A stretch of DNA of 64,000 nt from Eumeta japonica (taxonomy: Eukaryota; Arthropoda; Insecta; Lepidoptera; Psychidae). Both the position numbers and the translations under genes were made by a program. Location of the stretch: assembly GCA_005406025.1 (NCBI GenBank), contig BGZK01000282.1, forward strand, positions 186,001 to 250,000. Direction: 5' to 3'. Position 1 is the stretch's first letter. Each line of letters starts with the position of its first letter. Below are positions 46,090 to 59,300 of the stretch, piece by piece. A model generated the notes under the pieces. It worked only from the letters and a program-made list of their open reading frames with translations. It was not told the origin of the DNA and did no database searches.

Positions 46090-47629
46090 TTTCAATTTTC
46101 ATGTAGGAGTCTGAAAATTTTTGGGATGAAAAGTACTTAAATATGCTCCTTTCCCTTCCTATTGTCGATTTCCGCAACACAAACTTCCTTTTGTATCTGT
46201 ATAGAGAAAATTTGGTCTTTATAGAGTTGACCACGTGACAATATGGGCCCCTTAAAGACATTGCTTCATAAAAAGTTGAGCGTTGTCCTTTGAGATCACA
46301 ACTTAGAAGATGAATTTGGGATAGATATGTTCTATAGATTAACAATTAATTAAAAATTAAAGATTTTTTTTTATAATAATTTTAATATACTAATGAAATC
46401 AATCTTTATTGCAACTATTTTTACAAAAATAATAACTGATCTCAGAATAATCATCAAGTAATGTGACATAAAAAATAGGAACATTGAAACATTAAGGCTT
46501 TTAATTTGTTATGTATAAGGTATAAACTTTTAAATACTAAGAAAGATGATTTTAATCCGGTATCCGTTATTCACAAGAAACAATGACGAAAAAATTAAAG
46601 TTGAACCAATAAAATAAATATTGTCTGTAATTTATTAACAATATACAAAGTTCCCAATTCAAAAAATATTAATTTTTATTAAAAATTGTCAACCAAAATA
46701 TTTATATTGCTCATACATCAAGGTACATTCTGATATTGCTTTATGACTTCTAAAGCATATTTAACTTTCTTCTTAAGCTTTTAGAATGAATTTACAAACA
46801 CTTGATAAGTAATTATAACTAACTAGTATCTTGATAATTTGAACTCTTAATTGTGATGTAACTTAAAAATATTTGAATGGTAATTTATTTAATTTTATTA
46901 CTTACTTTGTTTATATGACTTTAAAAACTGTTTTTGAGATTTTTCACAAGAATCTCTTATAATTTTCAATCACAACTACAAAAAATTGACTTAAGAAGTT
47001 TTCACAGTAATTGTATGCTAAACATAACAATAAAAAAAAAATAGTTCATACTGTACAATTTATAAACTACAAACAAAAACTACATAATGTACCAAACCTT
47101 ACCATATATTTTGCTTTAATAATTCCAAATAACAGAAAAAAAGGGTACACAAAAATTTCGTCAATTGAAGGATGCAAACATATTTCACATATTTAAATTT
47201 CGCATTGGTAACATCACTTAAAAAATATCTTGTTTAGAACAGACATCAAAATAGTAATGATTAAAATAAGGCAATATTAATGTGAACACAGCTTAAACAA
47301 ATAATAATATTTAGAATTTTTGTTTTGGTTTATGAAAATGCAATGTTTTTTTTATAACCTTCCTAAATAAACTAAACAATCACATACAATATCGTCCAAA
47401 ATAATATTTGTATTTCACACATTAAACTTACAGCGACAATACAACTTGAAATTGATAACATATTAAATGGCATCTTATAATGTTTTATACTAAAAATACT
47501 GTACATACAATTTCACATAAGTTTGGGTTTAACTTATATGAAAATAAAAATAATAATTCAAAAGCTACCTGTTTACCTTTCTAACAGTGGTCACAACATT
47601 TGATAATAACTTTTATAAACAGACATTCA
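46090..47629. other. AT-rich intergenic DNA
   Basis: No host gene. The 96-codon minus frame at 46055-46345 shows no family resemblance. Sequence is close to featureless. Confidence 0.45.
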
Positions 47630-47639
47630 TACACATACG

Positions 47640-47935
47640 TGGCAGAGTGGTCGATGCGTTGCTTTGGAATCAGATTGGGTAGCAGATTTGATCTCTATAG
47701 GCAACTTAATCAGTGAATTTTTAAATCCAATGAAATCATAACAATAATGTCTTTGGAAACACGCACACAGTATCATTTGATCCCAAACTAAGCATCGAGG
47801 TCTATACTATGGGTATCAGATAATTGAAACCATACATATATATTTTACAAATGCTTAGCAATGGCCATCAGCATAGTAGACTGGGACTCGGTTCCAAGCC
47901 CTTAAATCCACAAAACCTATTACCAAATTCATAGA
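47640..47935 (+). repeat. SINE-like fragment with tRNA-type promoter boxes
   Basis: Box A TGGCAGAGTGG at 47640-47650 fits the consensus TRGYNNARNGG. A weaker box B-like GATTTGATCTC lies at 47685-47695, at tRNA-like spacing. The body contains 'ttgatcccaaactaagcatc' and 'tatactatgggtatcagat', phrases of a dispersed lepidopteran repeat. It is not an intact tRNA: no clean cloverleaf could be drawn. Confidence 0.45.
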
Positions 47936-49954
47936 TCACTATATAATACTATTTTAATTGGCCCTAAATTAGAGTTATTTTTTTAAATAAAAATAAATTT
48001 AAATTTTATTTGGTAAAAAGCTGTGAAAAATTTATTGTGAATATTTCTCTTTTTAAATACCTTACAGTTTACTACATCAAAAAAAGTCCTAAACTAGTAA
48101 TTCAGAAATATAATAAAAATGATTATTTTTCCCCTTATTTTTATAACATTGCAATTAGATAATGCCAATAACTCATTATGTGGACGTAAAGCATATGTAT
48201 AGTTAAAAGATTTTGAACATAATACAGTAACCAAAGGCATCTAAAAATAGTTTGTCAGTTTCTTACCTTATTATGCTGAAGAATAGAATAAATTTCACTT
48301 TGCCAATTGTAAAGTATGTGCATTTCGGTTTAAAAAAAAATATTAACATAAAAATACTTACATTTTGTAAGAAATAAATGAGTTTTTTAAGCTTTTTTAA
48401 CATGTCAATGTGTATTAAAGTCTTCAACATTGAAACTGTATAATCTGAACCATTTTTATAATCACATAGAAAGACACTAAGTCTACTCCATACTAATCAA
48501 CAATCACCTGTACAGTTGATAGTATTAAGTATTAGAATAAAAGATAAACATATCTCGATTTAATGATATCATATACCAAATATGATAAGTGACATTAATG
48601 TGAGGAATTTTAAATTCAGAAGTATACTTTTGCATCATTTGGTTAATTTTGGCTCAGGTCAGTTTTTAATTTCTGTACAATATTTTTTACCTTTCTGCAA
48701 CAGTCTTAAACCATAGTGACTCCTAATTTTATTTTTAAACAAAATGACAGAGAGAGAGTAATTATTAATAGCAGGCCAGTTTTCATCATGAAAGCACTAG
48801 GCCAGTACATTTCAGAAAAAAAATTGGACTACAGCATTCCTAGAAAAAATTAGAGGAGTGGGAAAAAACAATAGATAAATACATAAGAAAGAAGTTCTTA
48901 GTGACATAATGAGTATTGGTTTGTTTTAGATTTTAAACATTATTGATGTCGAGTCTAGTTATTCAGATAACCCAGTTGTTGCAACACATACATGTTACAT
49001 CACTCAGAATTGCATGATCATGAACAGATATAGTATATGGTATCTAGCAGAACATCGTCCAACACATTTCCAATCGCAAAAAAATCCAGTTTTAAACCAG
49101 TACATTATGTATGTTCAATTACATTGATGCTAGTAAAGTTATAAATAAAAATCTGATAATAGTAGTACCAAACGTCGTGACCACAGAGAACATACAGAAC
49201 TAATTTGAACATAATTTTCGCGCGATTATAAATCGTACAGTCTTTTCCGACAGTCGTAGGACTGCAAAAATGAAAAATTATGTCATGTTCATCGATTCTC
49301 CATACAAAACATGTGAAAGGTATCACATTAAAAATATTATTATCAGGGCACAATAAATCGAGGGCGCGCATTCCGCCGCGCCTTTGATTGCGAGAGAAAC
49401 AACTCTATTACTATATTAACACAGTCATCTCAGATCGGTTGTTCCCAAGCTGGTTCCTTTACGGAGGCTACTTAAGAATCCTATATTTCTTGATATATAA
49501 TAAACAGTCTGATAAATGTTCTATGTTGACCCGCTTTTTTTCATATTAATTATAAACAACTTTAGACAGTCTATTTCATATTATCATTAGCGTATTATTC
49601 GATTATGAGAAGTGTAACCTAGATTGTTTTGATATTACTGTAGGGGCATTGTAAACTTACTGTATTGAGGGGCGCATAGATGGAAATCGCCTAATAGTGT
49701 TGATGGGATCTTATCGATAGTTTTAAGTATAAGTTATCATAGTAAGCAAAAATTATTTCATGGAGGTGTTATTATTACCAACATTCTACCCGTGTTCTGA
49801 TTGAATCTTGTAATATGACCGACCATCATAAAATATGATGTCCTTGCATCTGTAGCAAAAGTGACACTGTACGGACAAGTGTTCCGCAGAAGTGATGATG
49901 TTGTATGACAACAATCAACACTAAAGTTAGACAGAGATTATTCTTTATGAGACT
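47936..49954. other. AT-rich intergenic DNA downstream of GTF2H1
   Basis: Nothing recognisable apart from low-complexity tracts. The 88-codon minus frame at 49105-49371 resembles no family. Confidence 0.45.
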
Positions 49955-50004
49955 CTGTATTATTATTAAATAATAAAAAACTTTTTTATTTAATAATAAT
50001 ACAG
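49955..50004. terminator. Hairpin with AATAAA on both strands; likely GTF2H1 poly(A) region
   Basis: 17-bp perfect arms CTGTATTATTATTAAAT / ATTTAATAATAATACAG. The loop side carries AATAAA on the + strand (49972-49977) and on the - strand (TTTATT at 49985-49990). The minus-strand signal is the first canonical one after the GTF2H1 stop, 350 nt downstream. Confidence 0.5.
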
Positions 50005-50339
50005 CTTTTAATCATTCTAATGTATCTGCAAAATTAAGCTGTCACATTGAATTACACGATATATAAATAAGATTTCTGGCAGAAAAAACATATTTTGATA
50101 TTACTGATTTTTGAGATTACTTTTAATTGAGTTATTTGATAAACTCATAAGAAAGGAATGTTATGAACAATATAAGTCAAGATACTGTTCAATATTCCTA
50201 ACAACACAAAAAATATTCCAAGCGTTTCCATCCCGACCAAAAATAGTAAGTATACAATGTAGACAATCACATTGGGAGTATTTCATTTAGACCAGAAAAT
50301 GTGGTGAGTTCATTTCTATGCGACCTCCATAAGCCGGTA

Positions 50340-53300
50340 CTACCGCAACTTGGCCTGCCGCTGCTGCCAGACTGCGTACTTGGAGCACGCGGTCTCGATC
50401 ATTTGGTTCAAGTGTTTCGTCAACGTGGCCGCCAGGGGAGTTAAATCACGGAGCATTTTTTCCTGAAAAAATATATGAAACATGATGTTTAGTAAAATTG
50501 ATAAGAAAACTGACCAGTGCATAGAACACACTCAAAATTTATAAAATTATACAGCGTACTATGCCAATGTGTTGTTCCACTTCAATAACAGCTTGAAATT
50601 ATGTAATTTACAATGGTTGAATATTGCAATTCAGGTCTTGATACGTTTAATTAGGTGCATATGCGATTTTCATGATTATTACAGTGTTACAATTTACATT
50701 AGGCACATAACACTGATTGAGAATAGCAGCTAAATGAATTGAATGGCAAGAAAAAAATAATATACATGAGGCAGGCTCCACGAGTAATAAGAATTGCTAA
50801 TTTATTATTATTCAATGCACAAAGCACATAAAAGCACTTACGGCATAATCCTGCTTATAATTCAACCAATGAAAAAATCCTGGTAATTAAGAGGTCCCAT
50901 AGTATACACCATTGCCACTTTATTTGTTAAATTTATATAAAACTAAAAAAAAATTATTAATTATTGCACTAGCTTTCACTTTTAATAAGCCTATATTTTA
51001 GCTAAAGGCACAATTCATTTTCATTAAAAATTTGTGGTTGATAAGTTTAACTGATTTTACGTTAAAGAAAAACAAACAATTTTTTGATCACACAACCATA
51101 TTATGTACAAAACATTAGGTAGGTTAATTAATAGGCAAACTTTGCTTCATAATAATGTAATCTATATTTCAAGTAGATCATGGTGTCTACAAAAATCAAA
51201 GTTGTATAGGAGTTTGCCAAGAAATGACAACTAATGATAATATTACACTTTTGTACATTATCAAATAGACACGAGGGTTTCATTTCGTTTTAACCGGCCA
51301 GAATATATTTAGTAACTTTGTTACATTTTAAAATTTACCTCGAATGGTCTTAATTTGACATTCCTAAACCTCAGCAGGGCTTCATAGAACTTAGCTGCCC
51401 GCGCGGCGGTGTCTTCCCCCGCGTCGTTGGCGCTCGCGCCGGCGGCGCCAGGCTGTGGGAAGCATCGCCAAAGCTCTCGCAGTAACTCCCCGCACGATAG
51501 ATACAGTCGATGCAGCTCCGCATTGACGTCTGGCGGCACTAGCTCTGTGCACGACATTAAAGAATTAATTGACCAGGGCGATCGATCTTTATAAATTACA
51601 AATTTTAAATCAGAATCTTATAAATTTAATTTCTTACAATTTTTCAAATGAAATTTTAATCCATTTTTACTAAGCAAACTACATTTAGAAGTATCGTGCG
51701 CAACCTTGATAATGAACTGAAATGCACCTGATTTTATGTTAAACTATAGATATTTGCATACTTCGGGAATATTTACGTTAACTTTTAAAAATTCAAAATA
51801 ATTATTATATGAATATCTAAAATAATACTGTATTAATATACATACTAATTATTTATGGACATTCAGCTGGAGGGAATACCCCTAAGTAACGCCCGAAGCA
51901 TTACACAGGGGCGGTGTAAGTGTGTTTCAGTGGATGGAGGCTGGCTATATAGGAAAGTATTCACTTTTTTTTTGAAAAGAAAAGCAATATTATTGATCTA
52001 TTTGTCTAAAATACAAATCACATTTTTAAGGATTTACATTCTCCGATTATCACGGTGTTGACTGAAAATTCCCTATTTAAGAAAACTTCGCATAGGAAGT
52101 ATAAATAAAAAATAAAGTAATGTAAATGATTTATTGACTTATTGGAACATTTCTCATTTATAGGTTTAGGAAATAAAGAGGAAAAATGATATCAGAAATA
52201 ATGTCATGGAAAATTAAAAATATAATGATAGACATTGCAATATATGTTAGGCGATAACACAATAATTATTGATTAGATTTCATGTATGGCATTAGATTTC
52301 ATATATTGAAACTAAATTTCTTTTTTGTTGAAAATGTTTATAAAAATTTGGAAAAGCAAAAAATGCACATCTCGAAGTTCCACTCTTTAGAATAATAATA
52401 TAATTTTATAAAATACGACTTATTATAAATCAGAATACAACTTAGCTAAACAAATAATTAATTTATGACAGATAAGTAACAAAAAAAAAACATTTATGTT
52501 CAACAAATTATCTATTTTTCTATCCAAAGTCAATCTGTTAAAAAATAATTCATGCATGAAATATTTCTAGTCAACTACATCTCTACTTGAAATAAGTATA
52601 TGTAAATTTATTACAGTACCCACATTACAAAGCTAAAAGGTTTTTATATAAAAAAAATTCTCCATAGCTGCTGTATTTAAGGTACATATAATTAGTTTAC
52701 AATAACATTAATTATATTGCTATAAAAAATAGTTTTTGTCTTAAAAAAAACTTGGATTTGTTAAAATTATTTAATGTCTTGTTTTAAAACGTTGCGCCTG
52801 CTTGTCAGGAACCGACTTGGTTTCAATGGGGTGCTATACTGCCGTAGTTTTGCAACTTTTATAACTCATTAAGTTTAAATGTTTATTGTTGAAAATTGAT
52901 GAATTTTTCGGTGTTCATATTCAATAGAGTTATTAAATAAAAAAAAAAAAACAGCTCATTCCTACAAATGGTCAAGAGTTATTTTTTTATCATACAAACA
53001 TCCGAACTACAGACTAATGGATGTAAGACTTCAAATGATATTTAATTTATAGTTTGAAGTATATTCTATATAAGTAGGTATTTTAAAGAATATTAATGCA
53101 TTGTTACAAAAATACAGAGGTTTAAATGTCAGCGCTCTCCATGTTTTTTATTTTGTGAGAATAAAATAAAGCCTCCTTGGAGGCGTGCAATACTCCATGT
53201 ATATTTTGTGACTTAATCCGTAAAGGATACAATAAATATACATGAATAAAAAGATTTTTCTTTACAATTTTTCACCTTTTCTCGATGTATGAAATTATGA

Positions 53301-56300
53301 AAATATTATAAGAAAACGTAATTATTGCTTTTTAAATTTATAACTTATACTCCATAATTTATATGAAGTTTCGAGACCTAAAACCTTCTTAAATGAAAAT
53401 CTTCAGTGAGACAAAAAAAATTACCATTCCTTCCACTGAATCCCTGGATATACAGTATCTGGAATTATTTAGACTTTGTAACTCGAAACTGTCCAATGCA
53501 ATATTTACCCTCTACAAACTGAATTTCAAAAAGCAAACTCAATAAGTCGAAGTTACTGAAATATAAAGGCATCTTACTTGGAATTCCCTGAATTTATACA
53601 AATAAAATCAAAACTGTATTTTTGTTTATTTTCTAATGTAGTTTGTACATAAGCAACTGTAAACAAACTTTTTAAGTACTTCTAAGATACCTATTTGTGT
53701 TTTTTATGCTTGTACTCATCACATCCTTTTTAGTTGAAACTTATTAACTAGAATTTTTTATAATTTCCCTTGAAATTCGAATTATCAAGATAGCCCTGTA
53801 TTTACAGTATAACTTATTAAAACCATGTTTGCGTATTAACGTACGGGCCATGGAGGCGGCATGGTGATGGCGCATCAGCGCGCCGCCCGGGCTGAGCTCG
53901 CCCAGCGCACCCACGGCCGCCGCGGCGCTGGCGCGCACCGGTCGCGCGCACCCTTGCCCGCTCGACCACGCCTAACCACAAATATATATAATGAATTAAT
54001 TTACAGTTGGTTACTTACATAGGTAATAAGATCTCATATCTTGCTTATCTCAAATCTATCAACAATAAATTCAATATTTTAACAACAAAGATCCAAAAAT
54101 AAGTTTTCATAAAAGTATATATATTTTCTATATCTAACTGATCTAAACCAAGAACTTTAGAGCATAATATTTAGTATTTTATCTAGTTTACTACATGTTA
54201 CTGATTAGATTTTCCAGAGAAATTATAATGATACATATGGAATGGCAATATAAATATTTAATTTGAATAAGTATGAAAAAAAAACTAATACAATTTTTAT
54301 TCATCAAATGAAGGAATGAGATCCATAGGCTTACCTGCACTACAGACGCCAGCGCCGACAGCGGCGGCGCATGCTTAGGCTTTATATTTGATTGGTTCAA
54401 TTGGGATGAAGGGCCTAAGAGGTATCTTTCTATCTAAAAAAAACATAAATATAGTGTTTTTTTTTATAATAGGAATGAATACTTTAAAAATGAATAATAT
54501 TTAATGGGTACAATGATCTTTTGGGTTATCTATTAGTTGGTCATTTTCTCAAATTATAACACAATTTGTTGCTAGAAATGGCATAAATTACTTCAAATTA
54601 TACCATTATACTAGCTCATGATCAGATGTTAGATAGTCACCATTCTTCTTATCATTATTGTTGAGCCACTGGTGCTTTATGCACATTATATTTGGCACGA
54701 ATAAATTTCAGATTGGCATATATTATAGCAGATATAATAATTACCATAAATGAATACCAATAAATTAATGTCAAATAAACAATTCGGTTTTACTCGGGGT
54801 CGCTCAACAATCGATGCTGGCGTTGAGCTTGTGCAACATATTTTTGGAGCCTGGGAGGATTCGCGAGATGCAATTAGCATATTTTGCGATCTCTCCAAGG
54901 CTTTTGACTGTGTTCATCATGAAACTCTCATCGGGAAACTACGTCACTATGGAGTAACAGGCCGGGCACTCGACCTTCTGAAGTCGTATTTGAGTAACAG
55001 GGTTCAGAGGGTTGATGTCAATGGTAAGAAATCGTCTGGATCTATAGTTCACATGGGTGTACCGCAGGGATCAATTCTTGGTCCCTTTCTCTTTTTAGTC
55101 TACATAAATGATTTGCCTAGCCTTGTTAAGGATGCTCATGAGATAGTACTGTTTGCAGATGATACTTCTTTGTTATTAAAAATTAAAAGACAACAGCCCA
55201 TTTATGACGATGTGAACAATGCTATCTCTAAGGTAGAGAAATGGTTTACTGCAAATAACTTACTTCTTAATGAAATGAAAACAAAATGTATAAGATTCTC
55301 ACTTCCAAATGTAAGGCATGGATCCGGAACTATTTCAGTACGCAACAAAGAATTGGAGTTTGTTAATTCTACAGTAGTCCTAGGAATTACTTTAGATAAC
55401 AAGCTTCAATAGGGTCCTCATATAAGTAAGTTGGCGAAAAGGCTTAGCTCTGCCGCCTATGCTGTCAAAAAAATGAGAAATTTATCGGACGTCGAAACTG
55501 TCAGATTGGTTTATTTTGGCTGTTTCCATAGTCTGATGTCGTATGGCATCTTGCTCTGGGGAAACGCCGCGGATATTCAGAAAATTTTCGTGCTGCAGAA
55601 GCGGGCCGTTCGCGCAATTTACAAGCTCGGACCTCGTACATCCCTTAGAAATAAGTTTAAGGAAATTGGAATTTTAACCCTGGCATCTCAATTCATTTAT
55701 GAAAATTTATTATATGTAAAAAAAATTTAGAAATGTTTAAAAGAATTAGTAGTCGACATAATCTCAATACTAGAAATAAAAATAAACTGAATTCACATGT
55801 TAGTCGACTAAGTAAAGTCTGAAATTCATTTAGAGGGCTCTGTGTGCGCCTATTCAATAAGGTTCCTGTAGATATACAAGATTTACCCTATATAAATTTA
55901 AGAGTGTTATTAAACAATCACTCAGTAAAAAAGGGTACTATGCAATTTCTGAATATTTAGAAGACAAAAATCAATGGGCATAAGCGGCTCGACCTCTTAC
56001 CGGGCTGTCATTCCTAATGGTTCCGTATTTGTTTTGGTTATGTATGTGCAAATTAGAAAAGAGCTACCCTTAAGTTTCTTGCTCGTTCTTCTTGAGGGAA
56101 AACTGCCTTCCGAACGAGCAGTAAAGTGTAAATTCGCAAAAAATTATGACGTATTTCAAGTGTCATTTTGTAACCTATGAAATAAAGATATTTTGAATTT
56201 GAATAATTATTTGCTGGCACTATAATCACAATACTATTTTTAAAGATTACTGTATTTAAAAATTTATTTACAACTTTCAATTAGTCAATCTACTAGTGCA

Positions 56301-59300
56301 GGTAGTTAAAACTTTATTTGATAACAGAATTAAGCTTATCCAAAAGATATTATCATAAAATTATAACTATAGTTGAGAATGTTTCCATATTTTAAATTAA
56401 CAGTAATATATTATTTAAGTATTCCTAAAAAAATACAATAACACCATACCAAATAACACCATACAATTTAATTTACAATGAACAAACAATTAAATTAGGA
56501 TATACCTTAGATAATTGCAACTCTTGAGTATCATCATTCTTATTGTTATCTTCTAAATCTTCATAATGTATCTTCTCCAATATTCTTCTTTTCTTTTCAG
56601 GTGGCTCTGTGTTACCATTAGTGGTGGTTTCTTCCACTGGCCTTTTTTCAGCAATACCATTTTCCACTGGTTTACTATTTGATACCTTATTACTACTATT
56701 GGAGTTAGTTGATTTTTGACTAGCTTTGAGCACCTGGAAATAAACAACACAAATTTAAATAAATATTTTGGTAATGTTATTCTTAAAAATCATATCGATA
56801 TTATAAATGTGAAAGTGTCTGTCTGTTACTTCTTCAAGCTTTAACCCTTGAAACTATTTAGATGCAATTAAGTATGGAAATAATTGAAGTCCCAAGGAAA
56901 GACATAGCCTATCTCGTGTTTGTTTGTCTGTCTGCTCGTTTGTATGATCTTTATTGGCTTAACATTAGTTAAATTGATTTTAAGGAACTTGAATGTACTG
57001 ATAGACATTCACCATTTTATCACATATTTTCTCATATTTGTTTGTTTATCTTTCAGTGTGTTTGTCTGTATGTCTACTCATTACTCAACAATGATAACCA
57101 ATTTTAATAAAATTTGGAAAACTGATGTAATAAAATATAGGTTACTGGTGTGGTAAAATATAGGTCATTGGTACATAAAATATAGGTTACTGTTTATTTC
57201 TTTGTATATTTATGTGTATAACTCCTTATAACTAAAAAATTTAATAGTCCTTTATTTTATTTTATTTTGTCGGTCATGCTTATTGCTTACTTTGTTTAGA
57301 GAAGGAAGTGTTAGAGTAGGCGATGAGGATTGATAGGGAGATGGGAAAGTAAGATATAGTGTGAGAGTGTGAAGTAGACTTAAAGCGAAAGTAAGAGACA
57401 GTGTCAAAACATATAATTACAATCGAATTGTAATTATATGATTAATAATAATAGATTGATTAATGATAAGAAATTTAAAGTATATTTAAAAGAACTATAG
57501 GGTTTATACACTGCGTTTTTTTCAGTGTTATATCTCAATATTGTAATACTACAAAAGTAATTACTTGTGTTGATGTTTGACTGTTTGTAACTTAATCATG
57601 CATAAATAGCTGGCCAGATTTAAATGAAATTTAGCAACCAAATAGAATATTTTCTGGATTATACGCATTTATATTTTATATCTCCTCTAATATGTGTCTG
57701 TGCAATAATTCACAAGAAACCGAATCAATGTAAAAATCGGGATGAATATTGTAATCGAGAGCGATAGTCCGATTGGAAAAAAGAGACATGCAGGATTAGG
57801 ATAGAGAATAAGACCAAATCGGTACTAACTGTGAAATCGGATTTTAAATAGAAGAGGGGATCGGATTGGTATCGATTATAGCAACTTTATTTGATATAAA
57901 AAAATAGGAATTAATTGTATTTCCAAGGGGGCAGAGCCGCGGCCAAAACTTAGTATATAATAAGCTAAAAATTTCGGGTACACACAATCCAGTCTTCAGA
58001 GTTAGGAAATAAGGCAGAGGCTCTAGAATTACAATAAAAAATTGAACAAAAATGCAAGTGTTATGTTTTTTTTATAGATTAATAGACATTGACTGCTGTG
58101 CATAAGTCCCACTCTTAATATATTTATGGAGAATAACAGATTTCGACTACGTTTTTAATACTAGATGGCAACCTCTATCACGTGACCAACCTCCACAGTA
58201 GTGGCCACCGGCTATAATGTTTCAAAAACACTGCAGTTTTCTGAATGCTATCCAATGTAGTTAAATCCGTCTTTTGACCTATCTAAGTTAGTTTTGCTTA
58301 TCCAACCAGTCTTTCTGTCGAAAAGTGGACACTTTTGATCATAGAGTACTTACTGTCAAATTATGCTAATACAATCACGTCATAAAGTCAAATTATCACT
58401 AACTCAATGTGGAGACAATTTGCATTAAAATGTGTATTGAGATACTATAGCAAAGTGCAGCGATTTGAAAGCAATATTGCAATGAATTGACACTTTTTAA
58501 TGTTTTGAATTTTGTCATATTTGAGGCATGTTGTGTAGTAAATATGATCATAGACATTCATAAAATATGAAATTGAACTATTATAACTATTGTTAGATTT
58601 GCATACAAATGTTGCGCGAGGCAATTTTGTCACACTGTGCCAAGATTGAATTTTTATTTTACATATTTAAGTAAACATATAAGTATTTTGGAAGTAGACT
58701 TGGTAAGGGAATTTTTTTTTCCGTACTATTGCTGACAAACAAATCATTGTAAAAGGGGGGAGAGTAGTTTAAAAAGTAAATAAAATTATATTAGATAATA
58801 CCATTTGTTATGGTTACACTAAATATCTTATTAAAATGAATATATGTTTCGAGAATTGACAAATATCTCCATTGCCAAATGTAGTTGATTTGTTAAATGG
58901 ATCGAGGAACCTCAAACTTAATTCAGGTTTTAATAATGTTGAAAAATTTTACATTTTATCATGGTGTGGCTTAATGATAAATGCATATGAAGGAAGGGAT
59001 TTAAAGCCACTGATAATTTTCTTACATAATACTTGAAAGTAACCATTTGTGACAAAATTCACATGAGTATGGAGTGTTGCCTTGTCCACTTCACTTTTAC
59101 TGGTCAACATATGTAAAAAGTGTTTGAAGCCAACTCGTATTTGAGTTGATATCATTTGTGAGTACAATCGGATGGAAATGGATATGTTGAGTCTAGACTT
59201 TGCAAAAATTAAATTGAACGTCAGAGTCAGACAAGACTGTTCCAGATTTATATTTAAGTTTCAATGTACTGATTACAGAACTGATCACAAGTGATCAATT

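Noticed and set aside
49105..49371. 88-codon - frame downstream of GTF2H1
   Set aside because: The p62 protein already ends at 50340 with a complete C-terminus; this frame matches nothing and lacks splice support.
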